Of a DNA stretch of 64,000 nucleotides, positions 11,974 through 23,283 are shown in pieces. The position numbers and the translations under genes were made by a program. The notes beneath the pieces were generated by a model. The model ran no database searches. It saw only the letters and a program-made list of their open reading frames with translations, and was not told the origin of the DNA. The DNA is from Daedaleopsis sinensis (taxonomy: Eukaryota > Basidiomycota > Agaricomycetes > Polyporales > Polyporaceae). The stretch spans positions 496,001 to 560,000 of the forward strand of contig CM066301.1 of the NCBI GenBank assembly GCA_033807695.1. Direction: 5' to 3'. Numbering within the stretch: position 1 is the stretch's first letter; each line of letters starts with the position of its first letter.

Positions 11974-11980
11974 ATATAAA
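11974..11980 (+). promoter_or_regulatory. TATA box of the DUF6533 gene
   Basis: ATATAAA lies upstream of a pyrimidine-rich stretch (CCTTCCTCTCC onwards, 12001-12035), the usual arrangement at strong basidiomycete promoters. The next ATG, at 12058, opens only a 19-codon frame ending at TGA 12115-12117. A second ATG at 12129 opens the real reading frame. Confidence 0.5.
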
Positions 11981-12128
11981 GACCATGACTCTGCGGCTAA
12001 CCTTCCTCTCCTTTTGCCCTTCCTCTCTCTCGAGCTCCTTCCTCAGGCTCGTCGACAATGTCATCCGACGGATCTTCCGATATTGCCGCTGAAATCGAGA
12101 CATTCACGAGCCTGTGAGACCTCCTTCC

Positions 12129-13775
12129 ATGACTGAAGTGACAGCCCAGCTTACCGAAACATGGAGATTCCTCGACAACTGTTGTACAATTGCGGGCACA
12201 AGTAAGTCACTCGCCCAAGCCTTTATCTGTCCGGCAATACGTGTTCATCGCTGAACACCTTCCGGATAGCATTCCTTTTCTACGACTACCTCATCACTTT
12301 CAAACTCGAAGTGCAGCTGTTCTGGAAGAGGCGATGGACTGGGGCGTCAGCGTTGTTCTTCCTAAATAGGTACATCGCACTGGCGAGCTACGTCTTGATT
12401 CTGTGTGAGTTCATGGATATGTCGGACATGGTACGTATCAAACCCCCATGTTCGAGTATGCACCCTCTTCATCGCTGATTGGAATGTAGAGGTACACCTC
12501 TAGTTTATGCGGCGTGCGTGCAGTCAATTGCTTATAGGCCCTACAGCTGCTCAAGACTCGCACGGATCGAGTCAGCGATAAGCTTCATCCAGTTTCTTCC
12601 TTGGGCGGGTGCGTTTTCAGATTCATCCATCCCCTAGTGCAGTGGTTCGTGATGCTGATGGGATGTTGACCTGCCAGCATTCTCTGCGCTGCGAGCGTAT
12701 GCTTTGAGTGGGCAGAATCGTACACTGTCTGTCTTCATCTTCCTGCTGGGGGTTACACCACTCGGGTTGAATTTCGTACGTCGTCACCATCTTCGCACCC
12801 CAATGGTCACAATTAACTGTACGTTGTGTGTCTAGAGTCAATACGGTTTCAATCTCAATGGCTATAACTATCCCAACTTTGGGTGCTCTCCCGGCGTGGA
12901 CCTGACTCCGGGTATGGCCAAAATGTGCGTGGTCTGCTCGCCGAGATCATTATGGATACTGACATTCTTGAAAAGATGTGCGTCACATTACGCCGTTAGT
13001 AGGAGATGATCGTGTTCACTCAACATACTTACTCTTGCAGTGACCATCGTCAGTCGAACATGCCTCATGACATCCGACCTCTTGCTCGTCGTCATCACAT
13101 GGTATGCAATACCACGGCGATGGAGCCATCCCGATCTTCAAAGTTCGAGGGACACGCTGTCGTTCGCAACTGTGTTGTGGCGTGATGGCGAGTGTTACGT
13201 TAGCTGTCACTGCGAAGGAGACGACTCACCACGTTGTACAGGCATCATATACTTTCTGTGAGTCCCAAAGGTGCATCATTGAACACTAATCTTCAGCTGA
13301 GGTGTTCGTAGTGTTTTGCTCATCCTCAACGTCCTACACCTCGTGTTCACCATGGTACAGGTGAGCCCGTGTCCATAGTAATGACATTCGGTTCTCAATG
13401 GAGCTCTCGGCGATAGATCGTGGGGGCCTTTGACCCCACCAGCTTCATAACAGAGTTCACCGAACCGTAAGCGCGTTCGGCTACGCACGTTGAACTCACA
13501 TTCACCGCCTCGCCCCCGCTATACTTAGTGCGACAGCCGTGCTCGTGGCGCGCTTCTTGCTCGACCTGCAGACTGCCAATATACAAGCACTGAAGATGGA
13601 CTCTCAAAGTCCATCGCAACTTGGAATTCATTCAGATGCCAGTGATGGTCATCCGAATCGGCAGGATTCCACAGGATCCATTAGCTTCGCGCGGGTGATT
13701 GGAGCTATTGGCTCATCGATTGACTCTACTGAGACGTTTTACGGAGATTCTCGTGCAGGCGAAGATGATATCTAA
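12129..13775 (+). CDS. DUF6533-type seven-helix membrane protein, many introns
   Basis: Basidiomycete-specific membrane protein with an N-terminal DUF6533 block. The diagnostic run is FLFYDYLITF, then KRRWTGASALFFLNRYIAL. Later helices read FIQFLPWAAFSALRAYALSG, LSVFIFLLGVTPLGLNF, TSDLLLVVITW and VLLILNVLHLVFTM, and a C-terminal TAVLVARFLLDLQ leads into a Ser/Asp-rich tail ending at TAA 13773-13775. I count six to seven hydrophobic segments over about nine exons. Exon 1 (12129-12201) ends in phase 1 and joins exon 2 at 12270. I prefer ATG 12129 to 12058 because the latter hits a stop after 19 codons; the former continues in frame into the domain. The function of the family is unknown. The fold resembles a receptor or scaffold in the plasma membrane, but that is inference. 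Some inner exon borders are approximate. Confidence 0.78.
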
Positions 13776-13926
13776 GGGTAGCCTTAAGGCATGCACATAT
13801 TCGAAGTGCGGCGGTGACACCAACGTATACTAAAGCGCAGTGGGGCTGATAACTTTACTCATGTGTATCCACTTCTTGAACGTGGCACTTACTGTACGAG
13901 AACATGGGCACTGACTCCTATGTACT

Positions 13927-14292
13927 AGCTCGAACTCCGAGCTGGCAGTCGAACGCCCATCGATCGCAAGATGCATTTCGCGACGACGTTCCTAAACACA
14001 TGCGGTAGCCAAGAATCGCAGGGGGGGGTCGAGTGGTCTCACGTTAGCCTGGGTGGTCCTTCTAGACGAGCAAGGAATTGGAGGAGGGGTGCTCTCCGAG
14101 CTCGGTGACCTCGCGTGTATGCTGGAGAGCTGTAGGCGATGTGCACGGCTAGAACTGTACGGCATGAAGCCGAGCAAGGCGACTTTCCGGAGCCTCGCTG
14201 CGATACCGACAGACCCCACGCGCTTGAGCACGATCGCTGCGCCGATCCTGCCGCAGCTGTCAGGTGTTGTGGACGTCTTGACTATCCACTAG
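13927..14292 (+). pseudogene. 3' fragment of an F-box/LRR gene, frameshifted
   Basis: Only the last ~120 codons of the local F-box family remain, ending PILPQLSGVVDVLTIH at TAG 14290-14292. The part before 14020 (RPSIARCISRR-type reading) is in a different frame from the part after it. The switch falls in a run of eight G at 14021-14028; the near-identical inverted copy at 18906-19361 has seven at the same place (19167-19173) and reads through. No F-box and no start are present. Similarity to the inverted copy continues about 50-60 nt past the stop, so the duplicated DNA block is longer than the coding fragment. Confidence 0.8.
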
Positions 14293-14563
14293 GTGGTGTA
14301 ACGTTCGGTGTCGTTTCCCCTGCACGCGATATATTTGTTGCTTCGCCTTTGTGCATGTCCCGACCAACTCACCCTATCGCCAGGATGGGAGGTCCGGTGT
14401 TTGCGCCCAGTCTCCGTGTATGTACTTACATAAAAAGCCATTCTATAGGTTGTTCGTCATCGGTCATGATCTAGTGAAGTCCACATACACAAGAGTCAGC
14501 TATATATATACAATCCGTCGTCTCAGGTCATTAGAAGAAAGATGTTGACAGACGAGGACATCA

Positions 14564-16080
14564 TCAGGTGAGTCTCCCGCAACCGCGAGAAGAGACATTC
14601 CGATAGTCTCCAAATTCCCAATTGAAGCAATCCTGGACGTTGAAAAAGGTAAGCGAAGATAGATCAACAGTGGTGTTATCACTCACCACACAGTCCTCCT
14701 CGGTCGTCAGCTGCGGCACGATCCGCTTCTCACCGTCATCGCTCCAGTCGATGTCCTCCCTCGACAACACGCCGTCGATCAGCGCTTGGATGCCATGATG
14801 AATGACATTAGCGCTCCATCCGAGTTTGGTGACGGTGTCGTAGCGGATGACTTGACCGAGGTGGCACCGCGTCTCCAAAGCGAGACCTGCCAGACCACAG
14901 GACGACGAGACGCCAGTGCATGTCCCCATCGGGATGGGGTCACCGGTGTTATATACGTGAGTGACGTGTTGTGTAGACGGCTGCGAGGGAAGGAGTCTCA
15001 GTATAGGGCTAACCGTGAGTCGTAGTGCGAGAGAAACATACCGGCGATGGCAAGTGGAGGCGATGTGCAGCGAGACGCTCCGCCGGTGCTTCGAACGCGA
15101 CTACAGGAACGCCGAAAGTTACCCCGACTAGAGAAGCGAGGGCACCGCCGAGAGAGTGTCCTGCGGACGGTGTGCATCTTTGGAAAAGGTCACTGCATGA
15201 ACCTAGGAACGTTACTCACCCACAAACCAGATAGTAGAGTTTGGGTAGATGTAGGTGACGTTGTTATAGAGATTCTGCGCGTTCTATGAGGTCTCGCACA
15301 ACACTGAAATGTGACGGTGTGTCTCACAATCCCGATGGAGTAAAATAAGCTCTCTTCCATGAGGCTTCTTTCCAAGCACCCTTGGTCGCACTTGTATCCA
15401 CCTTCGTAACAGTCACATACCGTACTCCAGGTTGGCCCAACACGAGCGCAGCAGCATGAGAAGAGGAGGTTGTCATTCAGCTTGTCCTTGCGTTGCGTCG
15501 GGCCACCTCCGCCAATGGGCCACATGATAGAGGTTCCCTTCACGGCGACTATGACGGTCGAGTTGTCCTCCGTCGCAAAGATGTGCCCGCGGAAGCCATC
15601 GGCATCAGGCTCCCACCCGAAAGGATAGCTCTGTTGGGAGTGAATGACCATCCGCATGAGAGCATTGTCTCGACTCACGTTGTTCCAATCCGGACCGAGA
15701 TCATACCAGTCCTTGTGTCCATGTTCGGAGTATGCGTTGTTTGCCATCTTCGCCAACGACAGCAACACCTCCCTATCCTGGACGTCCGGTCCATCTACCT
15801 CCCTCGTGTCCCAGGGCGACTGCCCACCGCGAAACTTGGCGCTAGATCCCAGTGACGGTGAGTGAACAGCGGTTCTTCTCGTGTTGATACCAAAGCCCTG
15901 TGAGACCAGACCGGCCGATCTCTTGATATCAGAGAAGACCACCCGCGAATCGTGAGTCCTCAGGGCGTGCTCGTGTCGAAGCTCGAATTGTAATCGAGGA
16001 TTAGGAGGCACAACGGAAGACGACCAAAGCCAAGAAGACAATAGCAAGTTCAGAGTGCTGGGCAGTAGATTATATAGCAT
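14564..16080 (-). CDS. ATG15: Autophagy-related phospholipase ATG15
   Basis: Vacuolar class 3 lipase that breaks down autophagic and multivesicular bodies. Minus-strand exons are 16080-15328, 15274-15220, 15160-15042, 14980-14687 and 14632-14564, all in phase, giving 429 residues. The start gives a short hydrophobic signal anchor ([14 protein letters not shown]), as in the family, which enters the endomembrane route and reaches the vacuole as a type II protein. Diagnostic stretches follow in order: [51 protein letters not shown], then the catalytic [10 protein letters not shown] with Ser272, [11 protein letters not shown], and the Cys-rich [10 protein letters not shown] near the C-terminus. 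Length is usual for basidiomycete ATG15. It lies between two inverted F-box fragments together with RFT1; nothing suggests that affects its reading frame. Confidence 0.93.
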
Positions 16081-16504
16081 GATAAGATGACGAGCGTAGA
16101 TTGTGGTGGTCGAGTACAACTGGCAAGCCCAGGGCAAGCCACCTCGCCGCTGCACCCCCTTAACGGAAGCTTATGTCATTGGCGCGTGACATAACGCGCT
16201 GTCACAGCCGAGTACGTGGCGTCCTGAAACCACCAGAGCGCCTTGCCGCTTGTTCTCCTCCCTCCTCGCAAGATTCTTCGAAACCATCAACACCTGGCTT
16301 TGTTACTACGGTAAGTTTCTCACTTTGTGCTCGTGAGAAATTAGTGCAGGCAATGCAACGCCTCAGTCACGCACTATCAACATTCCGAGACCACGTCCTG
16401 GAGTTCGCATCAGGGAGCCGCGCGGATACTCTCTCCGCGTGTGTCGACATTCCATCTTCTGGAGGGTCCTCTGTGTGCTGGCTACTCTGCCTAGATCTTG
16501 GCGG

Positions 16505-16612
16505 TTAACCCCTCCTCGTACGACGACGCGCGCAAGCTGTGCAACGAGGTCGTCCAGAGCCTCGGACACCCGGGCATCCTGTTCAGCAACCACAGGGTCA
16601 CCGGTTTTGGCG
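16505..16612 (+). pseudogene. Possible short-chain dehydrogenase remnant
   Basis: A stretch of about 36 codons reads AVNPSSYDDARKLCNEV, then GHPGILFSNHRVTG. This resembles the segment of short-chain dehydrogenases that carries the dinucleotide-binding NNAG motif (here SNHR). Nothing before or after continues the fold: there is no Gly-rich start and no YxxxK. If real it is an orphan exon-sized relic between ATG15 and RFT1. Chance resemblance is possible. Confidence 0.3.
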
Positions 16613-17006
16613 TTATTTCAAAATTTTGATCCTCACCGAAGCTTGTCTGATCTCATTTCACGAGGTTTTGGCGATTCTACCGTGCTAGACTGGAGCAGAT
16701 AGACTCACTGCATCGTGTAGCACGGCAGGCAGGCCCCGATTGTCTGCGAAAGAAATGGCGCACCTTTCTTTACCTGTTCTCTCGAAGAACGGGGCTTTCC
16801 AGTGGCTTTTCGCCATTCTCGTCGCGTGGAAGAGGATAGGTAACTACAACTCGCGCCGTTCCACTGACTTTTCTTTGGCAGATATTTGGGGATTGCCTGC
16901 GGGGTAGGAACCACCTTCGTCAAGCTGTCTGAGGGTCACGGGAAATCGTACGTGTTAGTCAGGTCAGAGTCAGCTTGCCGAATTGATCTGTCTACAGAGA
17001 CGGACA

Positions 17007-18743
17007 ATGGCAACGAACAAGAGCACAGGCAGCTCTTTGCTATCCACCACTCTGGCGTCGGGATCAAGTCTGGTTCTCCTTCAACTGTTCTCTCGCGTCA
17101 TCACTTTCGCTCTCAATCAAGCTCTCGTACGCCTGGTCTCGCCTCAAGTATTTGGCACTACTTCAATCCAGTTTGAGCTGCTACTGTCGACCATCCTCTT
17201 TCTCTCTCGGGAAGGTGTCCGGAATGCTCTCCTCCGAGCAACACCCTCGCAACAGCAAGATGATCGTGACGCAAAGACGCCGCTGATCACAAACATATCT
17301 CTGCTCCCCATTTTCCTCGGGATTCCCACTGCTGTCACCTCAGCGCTGCTTTACTTGAGAACGAGCTCTTTGTCCACATCTTCTCAGCCACACTTCAGCA
17401 CCAGCGTCATGCTGTACGTCTTCGCCGCTCTCGCTGAGTTGCTTTCCGAACCCATGTATATCCGCACTCAGAACGAACTGAGATTTCAAGTTCGGGTGCG
17501 AGCCGAGGGAACGGCCGTCATGCTGAAGACCGTCACCACGTTCTTAGTCCTCATTAGCACCTCAGAGGAATGGTCGCTTGTTGCCTTCGCCCTCGGACAG
17601 ACTGCCTATGGTCTGACCATGCTGGTTTCGTTCGTGGTTGCATGTCGCGACGACCTCGACTTCCGTCTGAGAAAGGTAGCGATCACGGTGCACGACCAGT
17701 GAGTGACTACATGGATCTCCCCAAAACTCATCTAAGTTGATTGGCAGTACTGAGAATATCTACTTCGACCCTGCGCTGTTCAACCTCTCCGTCGCGATGG
17801 CCGGCCAATCTCTCATCAAGCACTTCCTCACCGAAGGCGACAAATTCCTCGTCTCCCGCCTCAGCCCCCTCGCGGACCAGGGCGGCTACGCGGTTGCAGC
17901 AAACTATGGGTCGCTCGTCGCCCGTATCGTCTTCCAGCCGATTGAAGAGACCGCGCGTGTGTTCTTCTCCAAGACCCTCCCATCCTCCTCCAGCAGCTCC
18001 AAGGTTCCCACCGCTCAAACAAAAGAAGCGTTCCAGACGGCTTCGACCGTCCTCCTGACGCTCCTCCTTGCGTTCACACATCTCTTCCTCCTCCTCGTGA
18101 CCTTTGCCCCGCCCTATCTTCCCCTCGCGATTTCGCTCGTGCTTCCCGGGAAATACCTCCACACGTCCGCCCCGGCGATCCTCGGCGTGTACGTGTACTA
18201 CATCCCCGCGATGGCATTCAACGGCGTCCTCGAGGCGTTCTTCGCCTCCGCGGCCTCCCCCGTCGACCTCCGCGCACAGGCCCGTTGGATGCTCGTGTTC
18301 TCCGCCGCCTTCGTCGCGGGAGCGGTTGCGCTCGCGCGTGGGCTGGGCCTCGGAGACGCGGGGCTTGTCTGGGCGAACGTCGCGAACCTGGTGCTCCGGG
18401 CGAGCTACGCGTGGGCTTTCGTCCGCCGCTTCTTCCGCGAGCGCGGGGCGGGGGCGGTGGTCGACTGGAGGCGAGCGGCACCGCCCCTCCCGGTGCTGGC
18501 GTCGTTTGCGGCGGCGGGAGTGGCCGTGCGCGCCAGTGCGAGGGCGTTTGCGGACGTCCCAGTGAACCTGTTCGCGCAGAAGGGACATGTTGCGTTCGGT
18601 GCGGCGTGTGTTCTTGGATGTCTGCTGACCTGGTGAGTTTTCGTCTGCTCCTGATTGTGTTGCGAACTGACAGGCACTGCAGCGTGATGTTCGAACGGCG
18701 GAGCGTCATGGAGCTGGTCAGGTCGCTGCGGAATGCGCGCTGA
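17007..18743 (+). CDS. RFT1: RFT1-type glycolipid translocation protein
   Basis: Polytopic ER membrane protein needed for the membrane translocation or handling of the Man5GlcNAc2-dolichol intermediate in N-glycosylation; whether it is itself the flippase is debated. Exons are 17007-17698, 17748-18632 and 18683-18743, in phase, giving 545 residues. The hydrophobic helices and the strongly conserved core YFDPALFNLSVAMAGQSLIK, followed by LTEGDKFLVSRL and QPIEETARVFF, are characteristic of RFT1. The ATG at 17007 puts LLQLFSRVITFALNQALVR at the expected N-terminal place; an upstream in-frame non-ATG extension was not used. It is transcribed away from ATG15. Confidence 0.92.
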
Positions 18744-18905
18744 CTGCTGGTTGGACCGGGCCATCGCTCGCACCGTCATCAAGGGATTCATATATAACTT
18801 GATTCCATGTACAGTGCCGAAGATACTCGTATCGTACACAATGCGAAGCCCATGAATATATCGAGTACAAAGGAAACGACACCAAATGCCATGCTACGCC
18901 GACTA

Positions 18906-19361
18906 GTGGATAGTCAAGACATCCACAAGACCTGACGGCTGCGGCAGGATCGGCGCAGCAATCGTTCTCAAACGCGTCGGGTCTGTCGGTATTTCAGCGA
19001 AGCTCCGGAAAGTCACTTTGCTGGGCTTCATGCCGTACAGTTCCAGCCGTGCACATCGCCTACAGCTCTCCAGCATCGACGCAAGGTCACCGAGTTCGGA
19101 GAGCACCCCTCCTCCAATTCCATGCTCGTCTGGCAGGACCACCCAGGCCAACGTGAGACCACTCGACCCCCCCTGCGATTCTTGGCTACCGCATGTGTTC
19201 AGGAACGTCGTCGCAAAATGCATCTTGCGATCGATGGGCGTTCGATTAGTGAGTTCGAGCCGTCGGAGACGGGGGAGCCGTTTGAATAGCAGATCCCATG
19301 GCGGGAGACACGACTCGTCATCGGGGAAGCAAGGAGCGTGATCGGAAGACGTGTCCACCAT
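18906..19361 (-). pseudogene. 3' fragment of an F-box/LRR gene, inverted twin of 13927-14292
   Basis: Open frame of about 150 codons ending SGLVDVLTIH. It matches only the C-terminal quarter of the full-length F-box genes at 23 and 45 kb (WDLLFKRLPRLRRLELTNRT, then SSGLTLAWVV, RLELYGMKPSK, IPTDP). It could be translated from an ATG at 19361, but has no F-box, so it should be non-functional as an SCF adaptor. It is more than 90% identical by eye to the plus-strand fragment at 13.9 kb, in opposite orientation, and similarity continues past the stop to about 18840. Confidence 0.78.
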
Positions 19362-19732
19362 GATAGTAGATCATGTCTTAACCAACGTAGTGAGTCTAGA
19401 CCAGTCAGATTGTCGAGGGAGCGACTACCAGTCGTACTTGTCGTAAGGCGTGTCTCCCCGACAGAAGGTGGTGGTAAAGGCAAGAGGAGGAGGGTTCCCT
19501 CGCGGCAGCTGCGTGAAACACGCCAGCCAAGAAGCTCCAAATCCGGAGCGCGCCGACAGGCTCCTGTTCTCCGCAGGTATTGATATTACTACGGGTAAGC
19601 ACATGGTACTTACTAGTACCATAAATACATTAATCCGCGACTTGGTCTACTAGATGGTGAAGCGAAAGGTGTACTTGCTCAGACGTCCATTGTCGAGTAC
19701 ATACTACTCCGAGGACAGCAGGATGCCATAAT
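19362..19732. other. Intergenic between F-box relics
   Basis: About 370 nt between two minus-strand F-box relics. No coding signal was recognised on either strand. Confidence 0.5.
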
Positions 19733-21384
19733 TCAGTTCACAGTCAACACCTCTGATAGACCCGACAATCGCAGCAGGATCGGAGCAGCAAGCGTCTTCA
19801 ACATCTCTGGATCGGTGGGTATGTCTGCGAGGCACCCGCCAGAAGAGCTCTTGCGGCCCGGGCTGCACGGAGTCTTGCCGTACAGCTCCAACCGCAGTGA
19901 GCATTTCCTCGAGCCTTCCGATTGCAATGTCGTCGCGAGTCCTTCGAGCTCTGAGACAACCCCTCCTCCGAGTCCTTCCTCGTCTAGCACGACCACCCAC
20001 GCCAATGTCAGGCCGTTTGAGCGGTCGCCACAGACGTCTAGGAACGTCGTCGCGAAATGTTGCTTGTACGCGCTTGGCGTTCGGCCGAGGAGTTCGAGTC
20101 GACTCAGCTGAGGGAGTCGCTGGAGTAGAGCACCCCACAACGTTGCATCAGAAGAGCCGGCGCCGGACGGAGAAATGTCGATGGTGAGCGTAGACAGCGG
20201 TTGGTTCTCGGCGCATGCCGCAAACAAGGGATCGAGGAATCTTTGTAAACCATCCGCCCCGTACCATGCGCATAGCCTCCGAGTCTGACCGCCATATGGA
20301 AGCGCTCCTGAGCTCCCGCGTAGCAGCGAACGGTGGTCGGCTGCCAGTCATCCGATGGATATTCGAGGTACAGACGGTCGATTGAAGGGTCCTCGGATAA
20401 CCGTCGCATGTAGTTGGAAGGGATGGCATCATTGAATGCGAATATTCTGGGCGAGTTCACGGATAACATGACGATGCTCATAGATGCAGACGAGGGAATA
20501 GAAAGATCGCAAAGAACTTTGTGGATCCTGTCGGGCTGGTCACGTAAGACGAATGTACGCAGCTGTGGGAGATTGACGGTGTTGAGCTCCAGACTGACGG
20601 CTTCGGCCGCCTGGTCCCATTCGAATGGCAATGCCTCGTCCAGATTCAAAGCCCTGAGAGCGGTACACCGCCTCAGGGCAAGGGCAAGGTCGTTCCAGGG
20701 CTTTCGCACTGGACCTGAAACCGTGAGGTCCTCGATGGTGCTGACGGTGGAGGTAGAGGTGAGGAATACGCCGTCGATGCACAGTTCGCGCAGATTGGGA
20801 AGACCCCGCGCATCGAGCGAAAGCCTGGTCTTGAACGCGTTTTGACAGGTCGCTGAAAGAGTCCGTAAAGTTTGCAGACTACTCGAGGATAAGGCTCTCA
20901 CGAGCGCCTTGATCTGACCGTCCGTCTCTACCTGCACCGTCAAGGCGGCAATCCTCGCGGACCCATGTTCAGAGAGCAGCTTCCACGCTCTATTAAACTC
21001 GAAAGCGATGTGTAAACGGAGCGGGAGGGAGCCTGATCTGAGAAGTGCGACTCGAACAAAGTTCTCCTCTGCCGCCAGTGACCCCCAGAAACATAACGGA
21101 TCACTCTCCAGCACCTTCGACCAGAATTGGGGTGTGCTCAGTGTCACTGTGCGCCAGTGGCGACACACAAGAGCAATTCGTAGGTCTCTGCGATTGGAGC
21201 ACGCTTGAGTCAGAATGGTGACCAGCACCTCAGATGGGAGGGTATGGATGGATGCCTGCGTGTTCCGCAGCGAGTAGAACGTGATGATGTGAGCTTCGAG
21301 CTCCTTGATGCGGCTCTGGTATTCCTGCACTCGAACATCGACCCACGCAGGTACTTCTTTCGGAGAGAGCTTTCCGAGAGACAT
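19733..21384 (-). pseudogene. F-box/LRR gene, frameshifted and with damaged N-terminus
   Basis: Diverged member of the local F-box family. It keeps a coiled-coil N-terminal region (VDVRVQEYQSRIKELEAHI), the F-box-like core IHTLPSEVLVTILTQAC with RIALVCRHWRTVTLSTPQFW, then leucine-rich segments and the usual end (LSGLSEVLTVN). Near 20253-20262 the frame changes: before it the reading is RLGGYAHGTGR, after it DGLQRFLDPLFAACA in another phase, a net one-nucleotide loss. The sequence upstream of the ATG at 21384 still encodes the family start (RYLANILGSSLPADER), but TAA follows directly. Either the gene now begins at the later ATG or it was already decaying. F-box proteins recruit substrates to SCF ubiquitin ligases; this copy would give a truncated product. 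Confidence 0.75.
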
Positions 21385-21984
21385 TCGTTAACGTTCATCG
21401 GCAGGCAAACTTGAGCCCAGTATATTCGCGAGGTATCGCTGGTGTGAGTAGATTCTACACCAAGGCATATTTGCCCTTGCCTGCGTTGCCTCCCCGCTCG
21501 CCCGCCCTTGTACGGCATACCCGCCGCATCTTTCACCGCCCGCCCGCCGTGGGTGGTGCCCCCGCCAATGTCCCGACGAGTCCAACGCGTCCACGCGCCG
21601 ACTCGGATGTCCTCGCTCTACGGGATAGTACCGGAGGACGCATCCGACGCGTCCTCGACTTCTCACCCCGCCGTTCCGCCCGACAGCCCGCCGTGCATGG
21701 CGCCAAAGTTGAAGGACACCCAACGCGTCCTCAACCTCGCTCCTGCCATCCCGCCCGCCCGTGCATGCCGCCCCACTGTGCGCTGAGCTTGCTCTCCCCG
21801 TCGCTTCCTGACAACGCAGCCGATGGGCGCCGAGGTCGCTGCCCACGGATCCATCTGATACGACACAACCGACGGGCGGTTCGTTCGCCCACTGCGTGTC
21901 GTCGTCCGCCCCTGCCCACGTACGTCATTATTAGATGCGCGACGCGTCGGACGCGTCCTGCCCGCCGTCCTGCCTGCCCGCCGT

Positions 21985-22097
21985 GCATGCCGCTCCACCC
22001 ATGGTAGAACGGAGCAGGCGGGCGGGCAGGACGACGGGGAGCACACGTCGGGTATCCTGCCCGCCTGCTCCGTTCTACCACGGGTAGAGCGGCATGC
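21985..22097. repeat. Large G+C-rich palindrome
   Basis: Left arm about 21985-22031 and right arm 22055-22097 are nearly perfect inverted copies (GCATGCCGCTC... against ...GAGCGGCATGC) with a loop of about 23 nt. Weaker pairing continues outward on both sides. It could extrude as a cruciform or form a strong RNA hairpin, and lies inside the foldback-like element. Confidence 0.75.
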
Positions 22098-22272
22098 GCG
22101 GCGGGCGGGCGGGCGGGTACATGGGAATCTGGGACGGCGGGCGGACTTCCTGACTTGGGGATGCGGGCGGGCGGCATGCACGGCACGCATATGCCACAGG
22201 CGCCAGAAATAATGTGGCCGATGGTCCGTTTGATGCGGAGGGTATGGGCGGTGATGGGAAGGGGAGGAAAAT

Positions 22273-22620
22273 AGCCCCCCTCAATTGTAAACTCACCTTA
22301 AATCGGGAGGAAATCTCGCCTCCCGTTGGTGATGGGCGGTGGTGACAGCCGAACTCGAGACGCTCTTGAGAATACTCAAGCATGCCTATGTTTCTTCACC
22401 GCACTAGCCGTGTAGCGTCTCGTTCGAACGGCAACGACGTCGAGATGTGTATTATCCAGTTGAAAAGACTCCCAAAGGAGCTGACTGGGAGGGATGGACG
22501 TTTGCAAGTCGAACGGTCGCTGTCCTTCGCGTCCGGCTGTCAGTCGGCTGTCGCGCGCCCATCACCATCACTCGAGAGATTTCCTCCCGATTTAAGGTGA
22601 GTTTACAATTGAGGGGGGCT
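22273..22620. repeat. Perfect 45-nt inverted repeat pair
   Basis: Positions 22273-22317 and 22576-22620 are exact reverse complements (one arm begins AGCCCCCCTCAATTG), separated by about 258 nt. The perfect match suggests recent origin or correction between the arms. Weaker similarity (GGTGATGGGCG) extends into the spacer side. Confidence 0.8.
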
Positions 22621-22668
22621 AATGTCTGTACGGTTTTTAGACCAGAGGCAAATATGCCTTGGTGTAGA

Positions 22669-23283
22669 CGGCTCGGTGTGATTCGCTGGCCATCGCAGCG
22701 TAGATCCGGAGTTCAACGTCAACGCTTGGTAGCACCTCGATATTTCTATGAGTAGACATCGAAGGGACAAGCAATGTCAGTGACATACCTAAAGGTGAGG
22801 AGGAGGATAATTAATATTACACGCTCTGGCAGAGATCGTACTTATGTACTTACTGCCAATCGATACCCCTCGTGGGAACTGATGTGGCGGATAACACTGG
22901 TCACGGTGTTACCAGAGGAATACGCATGACCTTAACGGTGAACCAACGTTAACGGTTAACAGACCGCATTCTGGCACATTTCCAGTTTCTATCCCACTAT
23001 ACAGGACCAAGTGTCGCAGTTATGATATGGTCTTGAGGGTCAGATCAATACTCAGACAGGGGAGAGGGATGTCTAGTACTAGACCGTGACACCGAGGCTG
23101 GAGGAGGTAAGTAAGACTAGGCTACAAACATGTCCAGTGGGATAAAGTTTATTGTTGTGGAACCAGATTACACTGTACATATGAACTCGATTCACCTCCA
23201 CACAAGGGCGACCGTAGTGATGTATCAGCTGTTGATACGGAGAGAACGTATGGAGAAAGCAGTAACACACCACAGTGATGATC
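22669..23283. other. Intergenic, no gene seen
   Basis: About 615 nt between the foldback-like element and the end of the F-box gene at 23284. A+T-richer than its surroundings. No supported coding sequence. Confidence 0.5.

Larger units (their letters stand above)
21454..22668. mobile_element. Foldback-like non-autonomous element with short terminal inverted repeats
   Basis: A 22-nt sequence at 21454-21475 (starting TCTACACCAAGG) recurs as its exact reverse complement at 22647-22668. The 1.2 kb between them contains two more inverted repeats: a long G+C-rich palindrome at 21985-22097 and a perfect 45-nt pair at 22273-22317 / 22576-22620. Much of 21480-22180 is built from CCCGCC-type motifs and gives only shadow reading frames. 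No transposase is present. It sits just upstream of the damaged F-box gene. I could not see a clear target-site duplication (flanks GAGTAGAT and CGGCTCGG), so the ends are provisional. Confidence 0.55.

Noticed and set aside
21411..22190. Long Pro/Arg/Cys-rich open frames in the foldback-like element
   Set aside because: They arise from CCCGCC repeats on both strands and all frames; no start context or family resemblance.
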